From Tricholoma matsutake (lineage: Eukaryota; Basidiomycota; Agaricomycetes; Agaricales; Tricholomataceae), in contig AP026540.1 in the NCBI GenBank assembly GCA_026075535.2, forward strand, positions 1,054,001 through 1,118,000: a DNA stretch of 64,000 nucleotides, given 5' to 3'. Every line of letters begins with the position of its first letter. Within the stretch, counting starts at the first letter, position 1. The notes under the pieces are model-generated. The model was given only the letters and a program-made list of their open reading frames with translations, searched no databases and was not told the DNA's origin. Of the stretch, positions 24,093 through 36,222 are shown piece by piece. The translations under genes were made by a program, and so were the position numbers.

Positions 24093-24102
24093 AGGTCAAG
24101 CT
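24093..24102 (+). promoter_or_regulatory. self-priming type primer binding site of E
   Basis: AGGTCAAGCT begins 2 nt after the LTR and is the reverse complement of AGCTTGACCT at 23789-23798. There is no TGG start as expected for a tRNA-primed site. Confidence 0.65.
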
Positions 24103-24374
24103 GATCTACGCAGTCCACCTACCTAGGTGCAGACACAATGTCTTTCAGACAAAGCCCAGACAGACCTCCAACCAGAGCATCATCATCAGGAAGAACTCCA
24201 TGGTATAGATACCAGGGTCAACTAGTATGATACTCGGAACCAGCACAGAAGTGGTTCTCAAGGAGAACCAGTGATGAAGAACCCCGATACCTCGACGAAG
24301 AGGATTTTAGATCCTTCAATAAAGAAGAAACCCAAGAACAAGATCCATTCTCCCTATCTGACGACAATGCCAGC

Positions 24375-25226
24375 ATGTCTACCGAACCCACCGCATTGAC
24401 CAAGGAGATCAGAATACAAACCCCCTCCAACTTCACAGGGGACTGGACTAGAACTGCAAAGTTCTTACAAGAAGTCAAACTCTATTTGAGAGTGAACCAT
24501 GGAATCTACAACACCGACGAGAAGAAGATCATCTTCGTGTTGTCCTTCATGAATGGAGGAACTGCTGTGCCCTGGGCACAGACTTGGGCAGAGAAGGAAG
24601 ACCTAGGAACCTGGTCTACCTTTGAAGCAACGCTCAAGACAGTGTTCACGCCGATCGACAAAGCTGGCAGAGCCAGGACAGACATGAAAACATCGAAGCA
24701 GGGACAGGACCTGGAGGACTACATAGTGCAGTTCTGAATCCTGCAAGAGAAGGCGGGAATCAATGACGACACCACTCTCATGGAGCTCTTCATGGATGGA
24801 CTGAACCCAAGACTCCTCGAGAGAGTCTTTAACATGGAAACAATCCCCACCACATTAGAAGGGATGATCAATGCTGCCTCCAAGTACGACGGACAATGGA
24901 GAAGAGCAAGGGCCATAGCTGGGAAGGCACAAGAGGCCTTAGTAAGGAAGCTGCCCAACTCCAAATAGAAGAAAGGTCCACTCGAGATTAACCAACTCTC
25001 CAATCAAGAGAGGATTGAGCATATGAAGAAGGGATTATGCTTTGTGTGCCACCAATCAGGACACAGAGCAACCAAACATAAGAAAGGGGAGACAAGGGCT
25101 GAAAATCAGTCATTCCTGAAGAAGAAAGGCGAAGAAGCCTACTCAAAGATCCGGGCAATCATGAAAGAACTCGACGGAGCAGGAAAGGAGAAAGCTCTTG
25201 CCTTAATAGGGGACAAGGGTTTTTAA
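24375..25226 (+). pseudogene. gag of element E
   Basis: It starts MSTEPTALTKEIRIQTPSNF. The capsid region contains FLQEVKLYLRVNHGIYNTDE and FEATLKTVFTPIDKAGRART, typical of Ty3 gag. A zinc knuckle CFVCHQSGHRATKH has His in place of the last Cys (C-X2-C-X4-H-X4-H). Two internal stops (TGA at 24735 after DYIVQF, TAG at 24966 after LPNSK) interrupt it; both fit C-to-T change of CGA and CAG. It ends TAA 25224-25226, directly after GGGTTTT. Confidence 0.88.
25217..25223 (+). promoter_or_regulatory. -1 frameshift heptamer GGGTTTT of element E
   Basis: The heptamer G GGT TTT fits X XXY YYZ and sits immediately before the gag stop TAA. A -1 shift enters the protease frame, which is open from here (GFLKRWPASMPGTTELSV). 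Confidence 0.7.
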
Positions 25227-27897
25227 AGAGGTGGCCTGCCTCAATGCCAGGTACCACCGAACTCTCTGTCTGCTCTGTACTACTAGCTACTTTGAAGAAT
25301 CAATCTATGTGTTTAGATGTCAAAGTGCTAGGAGCAGGCAGAGGAAAAGCCGTCGAAACCAAAGCCCTACTCGACTCAGGAGCAGGAGGAATATTCATGA
25401 GCCACAAATTCGCAAAAAGCGGCGGATTCGAGTTACACCCCCTGGAGAGGACAATCAGGGTCAAGAACGTGGATGGAACCCCAAACAAGAAAGCGGAGAC
25501 TTCCCACTACACCAAAAGATTCCTGACAATCAATGGGAGATCGTTCCCAACAACGTTCCTCATTGCAGGATTAGGGAAAGAATCAATCATCCTGGGTCTG
25601 CCATGGCTCAGAAGAATCAATCCAGTAATTGACTGGAGAATTGGAACCTTCCAATTCCGAACAACCAACAGAACCCACCCAGAATTCTCATTTGGGAAAG
25701 GGAAAACCCTCATCGGGAGGGTATGAACGGAGAAACCCGATGACGAACATCTGGCTTGGTGCCGGAGAATGGTCAAAGCAGAAGGGAGGCCCTTCAAAGA
25801 AATGACAAGAGAGGAGAAACAGGCATGGGCCCAAAGGATGGTCACCCAAGCAAAAGAAAAGATGGGCCTCAAGACAAAGGCAAAAGAAGAAGAGCAACTT
25901 ACATGGTGCCATGCAGCTGCTAAAGAACTAGAGAAGCTTTCCCTCAAAAAGAAATTGGCAAGTGAGGAATGACTAGCACGATGCCAAAGAATTGCCGCTA
26001 AAGCAAAAGAGATGGGAGAGGCACTCCGAACTAAATGGGAAGGGGGCAAGACACCCACCAAAACAAGGAGAGCGACAATCAAAGAAGTGGAGGATGAAGA
26101 GATTGCAGTCATGACTCCTCAAGATGCAGAGCCCATTGGGCCACAAGATGAAGAAGACACTGGGAAGGAAAACCCAGCACTGGAAAACCACAAACAGGCA
26201 AAGGAACAGGCAACGGAACAACTGGAAGGGACACCCAAACAAAGGATTGCAGACGATGAACTACTAGTCGCCTACATCTGAGGAGAACCCATCATCGGAA
26301 TATTCAAACTGGCTAAAACACCATTGATGGAGGAGTACGACGAACCAAGATACGGGTACTCCCAATCGACGAAGACAATCTCTTGGATCGTAAAGGCAAA
26401 GGGATCACCATGATATGCTTACGGACAAAATATCTGGATCAGGGCAAAAACATCGGTCTCACAACACCTGACACACAAGAAGGGAGGAGACCCTGAACAA
26501 AAGACCCTCGACAAACTACTCCCTGAACAGTACAGGGAATACTGACGGATATTCGAAAAGGAAGCATCGGAGAGATTCCCAGAATCAAGACCCTGGGATC
26601 ATGCGATCGAACTGAAAATGGACTTTATGGCGAAAGATTGCAGTGTTTACCCGTTGTCACCAGCAGAACAAAAGAAACTCAATGAGTTTCTCGACAAAAG
26701 CCTACAGAAAGGATACATTCAACCATCGAAATCGCCCATGGCGTCACCATTCTTCTTCATTGCGAAGAAGGACTCAGATGCGCTCCGGCTCTGCCAAGAT
26801 TACAGGTACTTGAATAACGGAACGATCAAGAACACCTACCTGCTGCCGCTGGTAGGAGACCTGTTGGACAAACTAAGAGGGGCAAAATGGGTTACGAAAT
26901 TGGACATCCGATGGGGATATCACAACGTCAGAATCAAGGACAGAGATCAATGGAAAGCAGCCTTCAAGACGAACTGAGGGCTATTTGAACCAACGGTGAT
27001 GTTCTTCGGATTATGCAACTCACCGGCAACCTTCCAGGCAATGATGAACGAGATATTCCATGACATGATTGGAGAAGGATGGCTCGTGATTTATATGGAT
27101 GACATCCTGATATTCTCCAAGGATCAGAACAAACACCAGGAAAGGACAAAGAGAGTACTGCAAAGACTGGCAGAAAACGACTTATACCTGAAGCCGGAGA
27201 AATGCAAGTTCGATGTCCACGAAGTGGAATTCTTGGGTCTAATCATCCGACCCAATGAAATTGCCATGGACAACATGAAACTGGCAGGTATACAGGATTG
27301 GCCTACCCTGATGAATGTAAAGGCAGTCAGATCCTTCCTGGGATTTGGGAATTTCTACAGGAAATTCATTGGACATTTTGTGTAGACAAGCAGACTGCTT
27401 AATGAACTGACAAAGAAGGAGAAGACGTTCAACTGGACAATGGAATGTGAACAAGCCTTTCAAATGCTGAAAAGGAAATTCGCAGAAGCACCGGTACTGC
27501 TGATGCCAGACCCAACAAAGCCATTCACAATCGAATCAGATGCCTCAAAACATGCTACAGGAGGAGTGCTGAGACAAAGGGACACGAATGGGGACTGGCA
27601 CCCATGCAGATACATATCACATGCGTTAACACCAACAGAATGGAACTATGAGATTTACAACAGGGAGCTACTAGCGATAATACGATCGCTAGAGACCTGG
27701 AGACACTACCTAGTGGGTTCAGGACACCCAGTGGTAATCCTGTCGGACCACAAGAACTTGACGTACTTCCGAACGGCGCAGAAATTGAACAGACAACAGG
27801 CAAGATGGAGCCTATTCCTATCGGAATTCGACTTGCAAATTGTCCATGTGCCCAGATCACAGATGGTGCAGAGCAATGCGTTATCACGGAGAATGGA

Positions 27898-28562
27898 TGT
27901 TACAATTTTCCTTGTAACTCATGGAACCCGACCAACCTGACCAACCCAATGATCCCCTCCAGACAGGAGGCACTCCATTGTTTCATGCCTAGGGCATGTC
28001 CTTGACACCAGACACACGCACAATGCATGCCAATGGCATGCATTTGATCCCCTTCCCATGGAAGGCACCCTTGACGCATGGTGACTCCATGCACCCAAAC
28101 CCACTCCCACACATGCTGTGATATGACAGCTTCTTGACATGAGGTCCGTGACATCAGACTCTCATGATCAACATGCTGCGCCGCAGCACTCTGTGACATC
28201 GGACGCCTCATGCAAGGCATGAGGCCTATTGTTTCTATTCTTACTTGATACACATCTATCTTTCCGATTGGACGATAAGGACCTCCCTTGTAGTATAAGT
28301 ACTGCAACTCATAGTAGGGATGTCCTTAGTTTAGATCTAGGCAATTAACAGCCTTAACTTGCAACTCGCGAACTTACTCGAAACCACTAAGGAAGCCCCT
28401 TAGTGCGTGAACCTGAACGACTCTATGCAGAAGCCCTGCTAGAGTGCACTACCTATCTTACGTCGGATGCTCCAAGTAAGACTAGTGTCAAACAACTCGT
28501 CGAGGAAGCACCTCGTCGAACAACATCAACTAGATCGAGTGGTTGAGGCTTTGCCCTTAACA
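27898..28562 (+). repeat. solo LTR in pol of E, E-related family
   Basis: It starts TGTTACAATTTTCC and ends CCTTAACA, about 665 bp. Flanks ATGGA and GCGGA are an imperfect 5-bp duplication. Removing it rejoins ALSRR to DHVPEED in frame. A TATA-like GTATAAG is at 28293-28299. Hairpins with GAAGC loops occur at 28385-28405, 28420-28445 and 28501-28515, and a related one with a TGC loop at 28457-28480, in the same relative position as in the 5' LTR of E. Confidence 0.8.
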
Positions 28563-28603
28563 GCGGATCACGTACCAGAAGAAGACAACAACAATGAAGA
28601 CGT

Positions 28604-29789
28604 TGATAGGTCGTCTTCTCAGCTCAAGGACCGATTCACCACTTTAGCATCATTCTAATCACATCGGCTAACTCCTACAACATCCCAGACACAGTGCAAC
28701 ACACTCTATCGATCGTGATATCATATCAACCGTGTCGAAACATCACCAGCGACATCAATAGTATCAAAAGACCACATTGCACAACCTTAGGACTACCCCG
28801 AAAGTCCCTAAGATTCCCCTACATGACCACCAAACATCCCCGACCAACTTCGAACAAGCCACAACCGCGATCGACCATCGTTGACCATCGTCGAGGGTCA
28901 TCAATCAATATTGAGAAACTACGAGCGACATCGGGCGCCGCCTTCATTATCTAAATGGTGGAAGACCATGCACTAGGACATATTCCAACTAGTGCTCAAA
29001 CCTGCTGATCATAGGTCAGCTTCATTCCAAGTCCCTATTGTGCACAGAACCTGCTGGACACATTATTGCGAGACTTAGCTCAGTTTATACACAAAGGACA
29101 GTCTCTTTTAGTTCTTTCCTTTTATTACTCTTTCATCATATGATATATATATCTTTCTTGTTCAAATTCCAGTCTCCTTTATGGCCTTGTGCCTTAACTC
29201 ATATCTTTTGCCTCATGTTCTACACATGTTTCTCATTCCATTTTAGGAAGTTTCTTTAAAACATATAAAACTCTGTAGTATCTACTTGAAAATAACAAGA
29301 AATCATCTTCACATATCGTCTCGTATACAGTTCTAAGCATCTGATCAACTTTCTAAAACCAATCTAAGTCTCTATGGGTTTTCTCGATCAACGAGAAACC
29401 TCTGCAATCGTCGCGTCCTTGATCCTCCCTCGATCCTCTTGTCATTAGCTCTAGTAACCCTTCCAACACTTCATAGACATTTACCGCACCATTCATATAC
29501 TATTGACCTATCGAAAGGTCCCCAGAACTCACATATCGACCATCAACGATAAACTTGTTCGTGGTCGATCTCGTCGATTGCCCTCGATATCGATCGATAC
29601 TCGATCGGACTGTGCCAAATGCTTTTATCTCTCATAACACTACCTTCACAGCTAGTGTTAACTAGTAATCTTCTCATAGGTTTGACCACGAACTTTCGGA
29701 ACGTCTTGCAACCCTCCTCTGACTTGTCGCAAACATCATTGATTGCCTCATCAGCAGTTCTGGTGGTTTTCCCGGGTTGAGCATCATCA
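28604..29789 (+). repeat. 5' LTR of element C
   Basis: TGATAGGT to ATCATCA, 1186 bp. It contains an AT-rich TATA-like run (about 29140-29153) and about three copies of the decamer that is massively expanded at 322-815. Confidence 0.93.
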
Positions 29790-29793
29790 TTTT

Positions 29794-29813
29794 TGGAGCC
29801 CACCACGAGGGTG
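29794..29813 (+). promoter_or_regulatory. tRNA-type primer binding site of C
   Basis: TGGAGCCCACCACGAGGGTG, starting 4 nt after the LTR. The complement ends in CCA. It differs from B by one base. Confidence 0.6.
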
Positions 29814-29824
29814 TCTGAATCATT

Positions 29825-32367
29825 TCATCGTCGGACCAACCTCAACTTCCTCAGCTTAGGCCAACACAAGCGAGAACCCTTCACATCAATACTCGCCACA
29901 CCTTCGAATCTCTCCAACAATCGGGAGATATTCTAATTCCAGTTTCCAAAGCAGAATCTACTCATTGTAGACTATTTCCTTCACCTATATCATTGCCTTC
30001 CACATCATCATCTACTTCTTTGTCATCATCATCGACCTCTTCATTTATCCTTCCAACAACTTCGACACCTCTACCATCTATTACACAAGTCTTAACCCCT
30101 ACCCCTAGAGTCATCGCATTCATGACTACCCAAACCGCGATGCCAGCTCATGGGCACTCGACCGCTCCGAAATTTGACCCGACTCAGCCTCGAGAGCTTC
30201 GACGATACTTCGAAGAGCCCGAACTATTATTCCTGACCTGCGGCGTTACTGAATTGAATCTCATGAAGAAACATGCTTGTTGCTACCTCGACATCGACTC
30301 GTCAGAACTCTGGGAATCGCTTCCAGAGTATCAACCCGGCACATCATTCAACAAATTTAGAACAGCAGTACACAAACTGTATCCCGGCTCGGAAGATGAT
30401 CACAAGTGGAGCATATTGGGCATGGACAAATTAGTGGGAGAACAGCTACACGTTGGGATATTCGACACAAGCGATCTAGGAATGTATTATTGCGTGTTCT
30501 ACAACATTACTCACTTTTTGCGAGCAAAGAATAGGATCTCGGAAGCCGAGCAAAGCAGAGCTTATGTTTGAGGATTCCAACCTGGCTTATGGACTCGAAT
30601 TGCTCGATGACTCGAACTCAAATTCCCTGACCATTATCCTGACAATCCGTATCCACTCAACGACATTCACGACACGGCAAAATTCGTTCTAGCAGGCTCC
30701 AACACATCGAACTCAGTAATCCACCAATCGACCTCTTCATCGCACTCGACATCGAATGTCGGAAATATGGGCACCTCCTCACCAGGAACTATTACGATCA
30801 AAACTGAAGATCTAAATGCAATGTTCGAATGATTCGCTAGCACCATTGCTATGCATATCGCAGGTACTAAAATCCTCGCACTAATTTGGCAGACAGACAG
30901 GCACATATCAATGCACTCCTTTGCATATTTTGCAGTTTATCCGGACATTTTATCCCTGACTGTATGGTTTGTCAGTTGTACCTGAATGAAGGGAAGTGTA
31001 AGCGAAACGCGGAAGGAAAGATCATACTTCCTAATGGACAATTCACCCCTCGAAGTATCCCTGGCAGGTTTATCAAGGAATGCATCGATGAATGGTGGAA
31101 ACACAACCCAGATGCAACCCCAGCAGCAACACTTTTATTCAACATCGCACCATCAGCACCTTCGACTTCGACTAGTTCAACCTCGGCTGTGATCACTTCG
31201 ATAACAGAGTCCAACACAATTTCTATATCGGGATTGGAGACGAAAGGCATTTATTATAACTCGACGTTGACAGCTGACTCCAAAGATAGAATAGCAGCTC
31301 TCGAGTGCAACATATTTGCACTTCGAAGTGGTCAACCATTTTCGTGTCCGAACAAAGAGGTTCAAAATTTGGTTCCAGCCACAACAACTCCCGTCCCTGC
31401 ATCATCAACGTCTACTGGTACAGTCCCACCACCCTCAACATCTTCATCGACAATGGTCAACCCTTCGACTTCAACTACCGCTCCAACATCGACACCGACC
31501 ACTTCGCCATCGACCACCATACCCCCAATGCAAACCTCGGTACACCCATATGCATCGGTCAGGGAGAATGCATATTTGCCACCACACAAAAGGAACTTCG
31601 CTGGCGCATCAAAGGGTAAGGAAAAAGATGGACCATCGTATGCGACACAGGCACCAGTACAGAACGAGAAAATCGCGCACAATATATTCGCACGCTTGAT
31701 GAAGATGCCGATCATCACGCTGACATCCGAAGAACTACTCTCGCTTTCACCAGAGGTTCGAACAAAATGGAAAGAACAGGTCACACCAAAACGAGTCCCA
31801 CAATCCAGAAACAATGCAACGAACATGTTTAGTCCTGATGTGATCATCATGCCTGACCCATATGAGACTTATATTAGCAGTCTCTGACCCGGTGAAATCC
31901 CTCAGCCTTTCATTGTTGCTAAAGAAACTTCATCGATTAGATCAGTTATTATGGACGTCCATGGTAACAACCAGGTAGAAAGTGTTGTTGATCCCGGTTC
32001 CTCGATCATATTGATGGCTGAAGATGTTTGCCATGAACTCGGTCTAGCATATGACTCCTCGATTAGGCTTCCGATGCAGTCTGCTAACGGGACTGTGGAC
32101 AAAACACTCAGTTTAGCATGCAACGTACCCTGCGATCTTGGTGGAATCACCCTATACATGCAGATACATATTATTCAGGACCCGGCATACAATATTCTAC
32201 TCAGATGACCTTTCAATGTCTTGACGGAAAGCATCATTAGAAACTATTGGAACAAAGCGCAAACCATCACGATATGCGATCCTAACTCAACTCGGACTGC
32301 TACAATTCCCTCAATACCTCGATCGCACTGTCGTCGAAAAGTAGTTCGAGAGGATTTTCAGCGTTAG
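29825..32367 (+). pseudogene. gag-protease of element C
   Basis: It begins near DQPQLPQLRPTQARTL. The Ser/Thr-rich N-terminus precedes a capsid-like segment with ELNLMKKHACCYLDID, SSELWESLPEYQPGTSFNKF and ILGMDKLVGEQLHVGIFDTS, the knuckle CIFCSLSGHFIPDC, the linker HPYASVRENAYLPPHKRNFA, and a protease with VVDPGSSIILMAEDVCHELG and AYNILLR. The frame ends at TAG 32365-32367. TGA stops: 30569 (AYV*GF, Arg in B), about 30607 and 30830 (Arg in B), 31885 (SL*PGE, shared with B, Arg in A) and 32206 (LLR*PF, shared with B, Arg in A). Otherwise the frame is intact. Confidence 0.87.
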
Positions 32368-35300
32368 AGAATGAAATTTCGGAACAGTGCGCTTTCATCA
32401 TCTCGTTCAACTCTTCTAACTCCTCTATATTTATCGAGCGCACTGCAAATATCCCTGAAATGAACTCCTCCGAAGAATTATCTGCGACGCTTTCTGACTT
32501 ATATTTATCTGCGTGCGACGAGTTCCACATTCCTCGAAACACCTCGATGGTGTTTATACCTATGCGACCTTCTTCATCATCAGTTTCCCCTTCCTCAGTT
32601 ATTTCCAACAATCCACAGTCTAGTTATTTATCAACGAAGAAAAAGTATAAACCAGTCGCACAGAAGGTCCGTCCAATCGTAGCCGGACTACCCGATCATT
32701 TTAGAATTATTCGACGCATCAAGGGTGATCCCCTCAAAGACATGCCTCCACTAAATCCCCATCCTCTGATAGTCAAACCAACTCCTCGATATAACCTCGA
32801 ATGCAAAAACATCATCGATCAAAATCATCCAGGAGATTTCTTATGGCCTCAAGAATGAGACCTCATGCATGACTTCATTCGAAACCAGCAAGCAGGGTTC
32901 GCATGGACCAAAAACAAACGAGGAAGGTTTTGACCCAATTTCTTCCCCCCTATCGAGTTCCCAGTCATTCCGCATACCCCTTGGGTCGAATGCAATATCC
33001 CCATACCACCTGGTTTGTATGAACAAATTTGCGAGATGCTGAAAAAGGAGATCAAAGCAGGAGTCTACGAGTCGTCGAACTCGTCATACCGATCGCGATG
33101 GTTTTGCATTGTGAAGAAAGACGCAAAATTGCTCCAAATAGTCCACAGCCTCGAGCCACTAAACCAAGTTACGATTCAGCACTCAGGTGTCATCCCGATC
33201 CCCAAGCATTTAGCCGAACAGTTTGGAGGATGTGCTTGTGGTGGAATGTTGCATTTATATGTTGCATTTGACGAAAGGCTTGTATCTGAATCCTCTCGAG
33301 ATCTAACGACGTTCCAGACACCATTCGGCACACTTCGAATCGTCACCCTACCAATGGGTTGGACGAACTCAGTTCCGATCCTACACGATGACATAACTTT
33401 CATCCTACAACCCGAGGCACCTCACATCACGATCCCTTATATTGACGACACACTGGTGAAGGGTCCGAAATCGGAATATCGAACGATCGGTGAGTCTTAT
33501 GAAATGATCATCAAAAACTCAGGCATTCGACTATTTGTGTGGGAGCATTTTGAGAACCTAAATCACATCGTCCAGCGCATGAAGTATTGTGGTGGGACGT
33601 TCTCTGGACCGAAATTATTTGCTTGTGTCCCCGAGATAATTGTTTTAGGTCATCGATGCAATATTCAAGGCCGAATGGCTGACCCGACGTGTATTGATAA
33701 GATCCAAAAATGGGGTCCATGTCGTACGCTCACAGAAGTTAAGGCGTTCTTAGGAACGATTGGAGTTTGTCAAATTTTCATCCAGAGTTTCGCACATTGA
33801 GCAGCTGCGCTAATCAATCTCACTCAAAAAGATGTGCCCTTCAAATTCAGTCCATCTCAGGTAGCAGCACAAGAAGATCTCAAGCATGTGCTCCTAAACT
33901 TGCCAGCGATTCAAGCCATCAACTATACCTCGAATGCCCCAGTAATCCTCGCAGTCGACGCATCGAGCATCACCATCGGCTATTTCCTAACGCAATGCGA
34001 CCGCGATAACCCTCCAAAGCGATATTACAGTCGATTCAGCTCGATCACGCTCAATGACTGCGAATCGCAGTTTTCGCAACCGAAACTCAAGCTTTATGGT
34101 CTATATCGAGCCCTTGGGGCACTTTGTTTATACTTGATAGGGGTACAAAACCTTATCGTCGAGGTCGATGCGAGGTATATCAAAGGCATGCTCTCCAATC
34201 CCGATATTGCATCTAGCGCTAGCATAAACCGATGGATAGTCTCCATTCTAACATTTCACTTCACCCTAGTTCATGTTGCAGGTACGCACCATGGACCGGA
34301 CAGTCTTTTGTGACATCCTCGACAAACCGAAGACGACGATGTCAAAGTAGAAGAAGAATTCAGCGACTGGATCGACAAACTACATGGTTTCGTTCACCAA
34401 ATCAACCCAATCTTGATTCGACCTTTCCCCTCTCACACGACTTATCCCACTTTCACCCAAGCTTCTGATTTCAGTAAGGGGGAGGATGTTTCATACGAAG
34501 ACATACCTTGATCGGACAAAGCAAAGAAAGACGATGAATGATTACTGCTCATTCATAAATGGTTAGACGATATGGTGCAACCCCCAAATCTATCAGACAC
34601 AGAGTACGCTACCTTTGTGCAATATTGCACTGAGTTCTTCATAGATTCCGGCAAACTATGGCAAAAAGATTGTCACGGCGAACACAAGATCGTTGCAATT
34701 CCAGAGCGTTGCATCAATATTATCAGGTTGTCGCACGACCATATCGGCCACAAAATGATTTTCACCACAAAGTCTCACCTTGCACTACAATTCTGGTGGC
34801 CCAACCTGAAAGCCAATATCACATGGGACATCCGAACGTGCCACTACTGTCAGTTGCGACAAACATGAAATCTTCTTATTCCACCAATTGTCGCCACACC
34901 CACTCCTCTATTCGGAAAAGTCTATATCGACACAATGCACATGCCGCCTTCCAGTGGAAATCGCTATATAGTACAAGGTCAATGTTCGATATCGTACTGG
35001 CCAGAGTTCAGGATGCTTCACAACAAAACAGCAAAAACCATCGGCAATTGGATCTTCAAAGAAATCATTTGTTGTTGGGGCTCGCTTTATGAGATCGTTA
35101 CTGACAACGGCGCAGCATTCCTTTCTGCTCTCGAGTATTTGTCGAAGCGATATCATATCAATCATATTCGGGTAAGTGGGTACAATTCTCGTGCCAATGG
35201 CCTCGTCAAATGAGCCCACTTCAATGTACAACAATCGCTCTACAAGGCCGTCGATGGTGATCAAACTCGATGGTCAGTTGGGACCTACTTGGTCTTTTGG

Positions 35301-35897
35301 GCAGAATGGGTAACAGTTTGAAAACAAATGGGCTGTTTGCCCTATTTTGCAATCACAGGTTCTCATCCACTCATCCCTCTCGACATTTCAGAAGCAACAT
35401 ATCTACAACCACCACCCGATTCGATACTCTCCACTGATCTCATCGCCCGACGTGCTATTGCACTCCAGAAACGCTCGACCAATCTCGAGGTACTCTACTC
35501 TAGAGTCTACACCGCTCGACGAGAAGCTGCAAAACGCTTCGAAGAAGTTCACAAGCGAACAATTCTAGACTACCATTTCGAAAAAGGAGACCTCGTACTC
35601 ATGCAAAACACAGATCAAAAAGGCTCTTAATCAAAAAATGCAAGCTCGATATCTCGGCCCACTCATAGTCATCACAAGAAACTACGGTGGTGCTTATATT
35701 CTTTGCGAGCTCAACAGATCAGTTCTTCATTGACCAGTAGCAGCTTTCTGAATTCTACCCTATCTAGCACAGAAATCGATTCCCCTTCCTCCAAACTTCT
35801 TCAATATCGATGATCGTCAGCTTGAACAACTTCAAACAACATCGGATGTTGACGGAGACATTGACAAGGGCATTCCTGACCTTGACAAAGACGAATA
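32352..35897 (+). pseudogene. pol of element C: RT, RNase H, integrase
   Basis: It enters by a -1 shift at GGATTTT (32352-32358). The linker is followed by RT (SKHLAEQFGG-like PKHLAEQFGGCACGGMLHLY, IVTLPMGWTNSVP, YIDDTLVKGP at about 33440), RNase H (VDASSITIGYFLTQCDRDN, KLYGLYRALGALCLYLIGVQ, VHVAGTHHGPDSLL), and integrase (HDHIGHKMIF...CHYCQ; VYIDTMHMP, VTDNGAAFLSALEYLS, NGLVK* where A has Glu then Arg). The catalytic Glu is replaced by Lys and followed by TGA. It ends GIPDLDKDE, TAA 35895-35897. Seven TGA codons coincide with those of B. Non-functional. Confidence 0.88.
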
Positions 35898-36222
35898 AAC
35901 CATTTTTCTTTTCTTTTTCTACTTGCGATATTGAAACAAACTCTCGATTTTATAACAGTGTACTATCACAAGTTGCGATATCGTTTGAAACGTGCTCGCA
36001 CAAGCTCGATGGGGTTTTTCGGCTATGAAGGAGTTCTGAGCCTTTCCCCTATGTCTCGTTTTGATGAATCGTCCATCTTACTTTCTTTTTTTCTCTCTTT
36101 CCTATGTTTCTTTGCATATATCTTACATTTCCTGGCTTCGATCGCACGCAATATTTCTCATTTCAACCTTATCTCGCTCAGACACAAGAAAAATGATTAA
36201 ATTTAAACAATAAAACAAAATT

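Larger units (their letters stand above)
23494..28603 (+). mobile_element. Ty3/gypsy element E, 5' portion
   Basis: It comprises 5' LTR 23494-24090, primer site, gag, protease, RT and RNase H, ending at C. The integrase portion is 8911-10149 on the other strand. It inserted into Plavaka near codons SESFRV. Its 3' LTR is not in the window (it lies beyond A, to the left). Confidence 0.88.
25217..28603 (+). pseudogene. pol of element E: protease, RT, RNase H (integrase elsewhere)
   Basis: Protease has LLDSGAGGIFMSHKF and IILGLPWLRRINPVIDWR. A charged spacer follows (about 25740-26270). RT carries [83 protein letters not shown] and the catalytic YMDDIL near 27090. RNase H has [18 protein letters not shown] and NREL, ending [10 protein letters not shown] solo LTR (27898-28562) follows, then HVPEEDNNNEDV up to the C insertion. 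Stops: TGA after LIGRV, KLASEE, LVAYI, EQYREY and AFKTN (the last before GLFEPTVM, where relatives have Arg), and TAG after FIGHFV. Dead copy. Confidence 0.88.
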
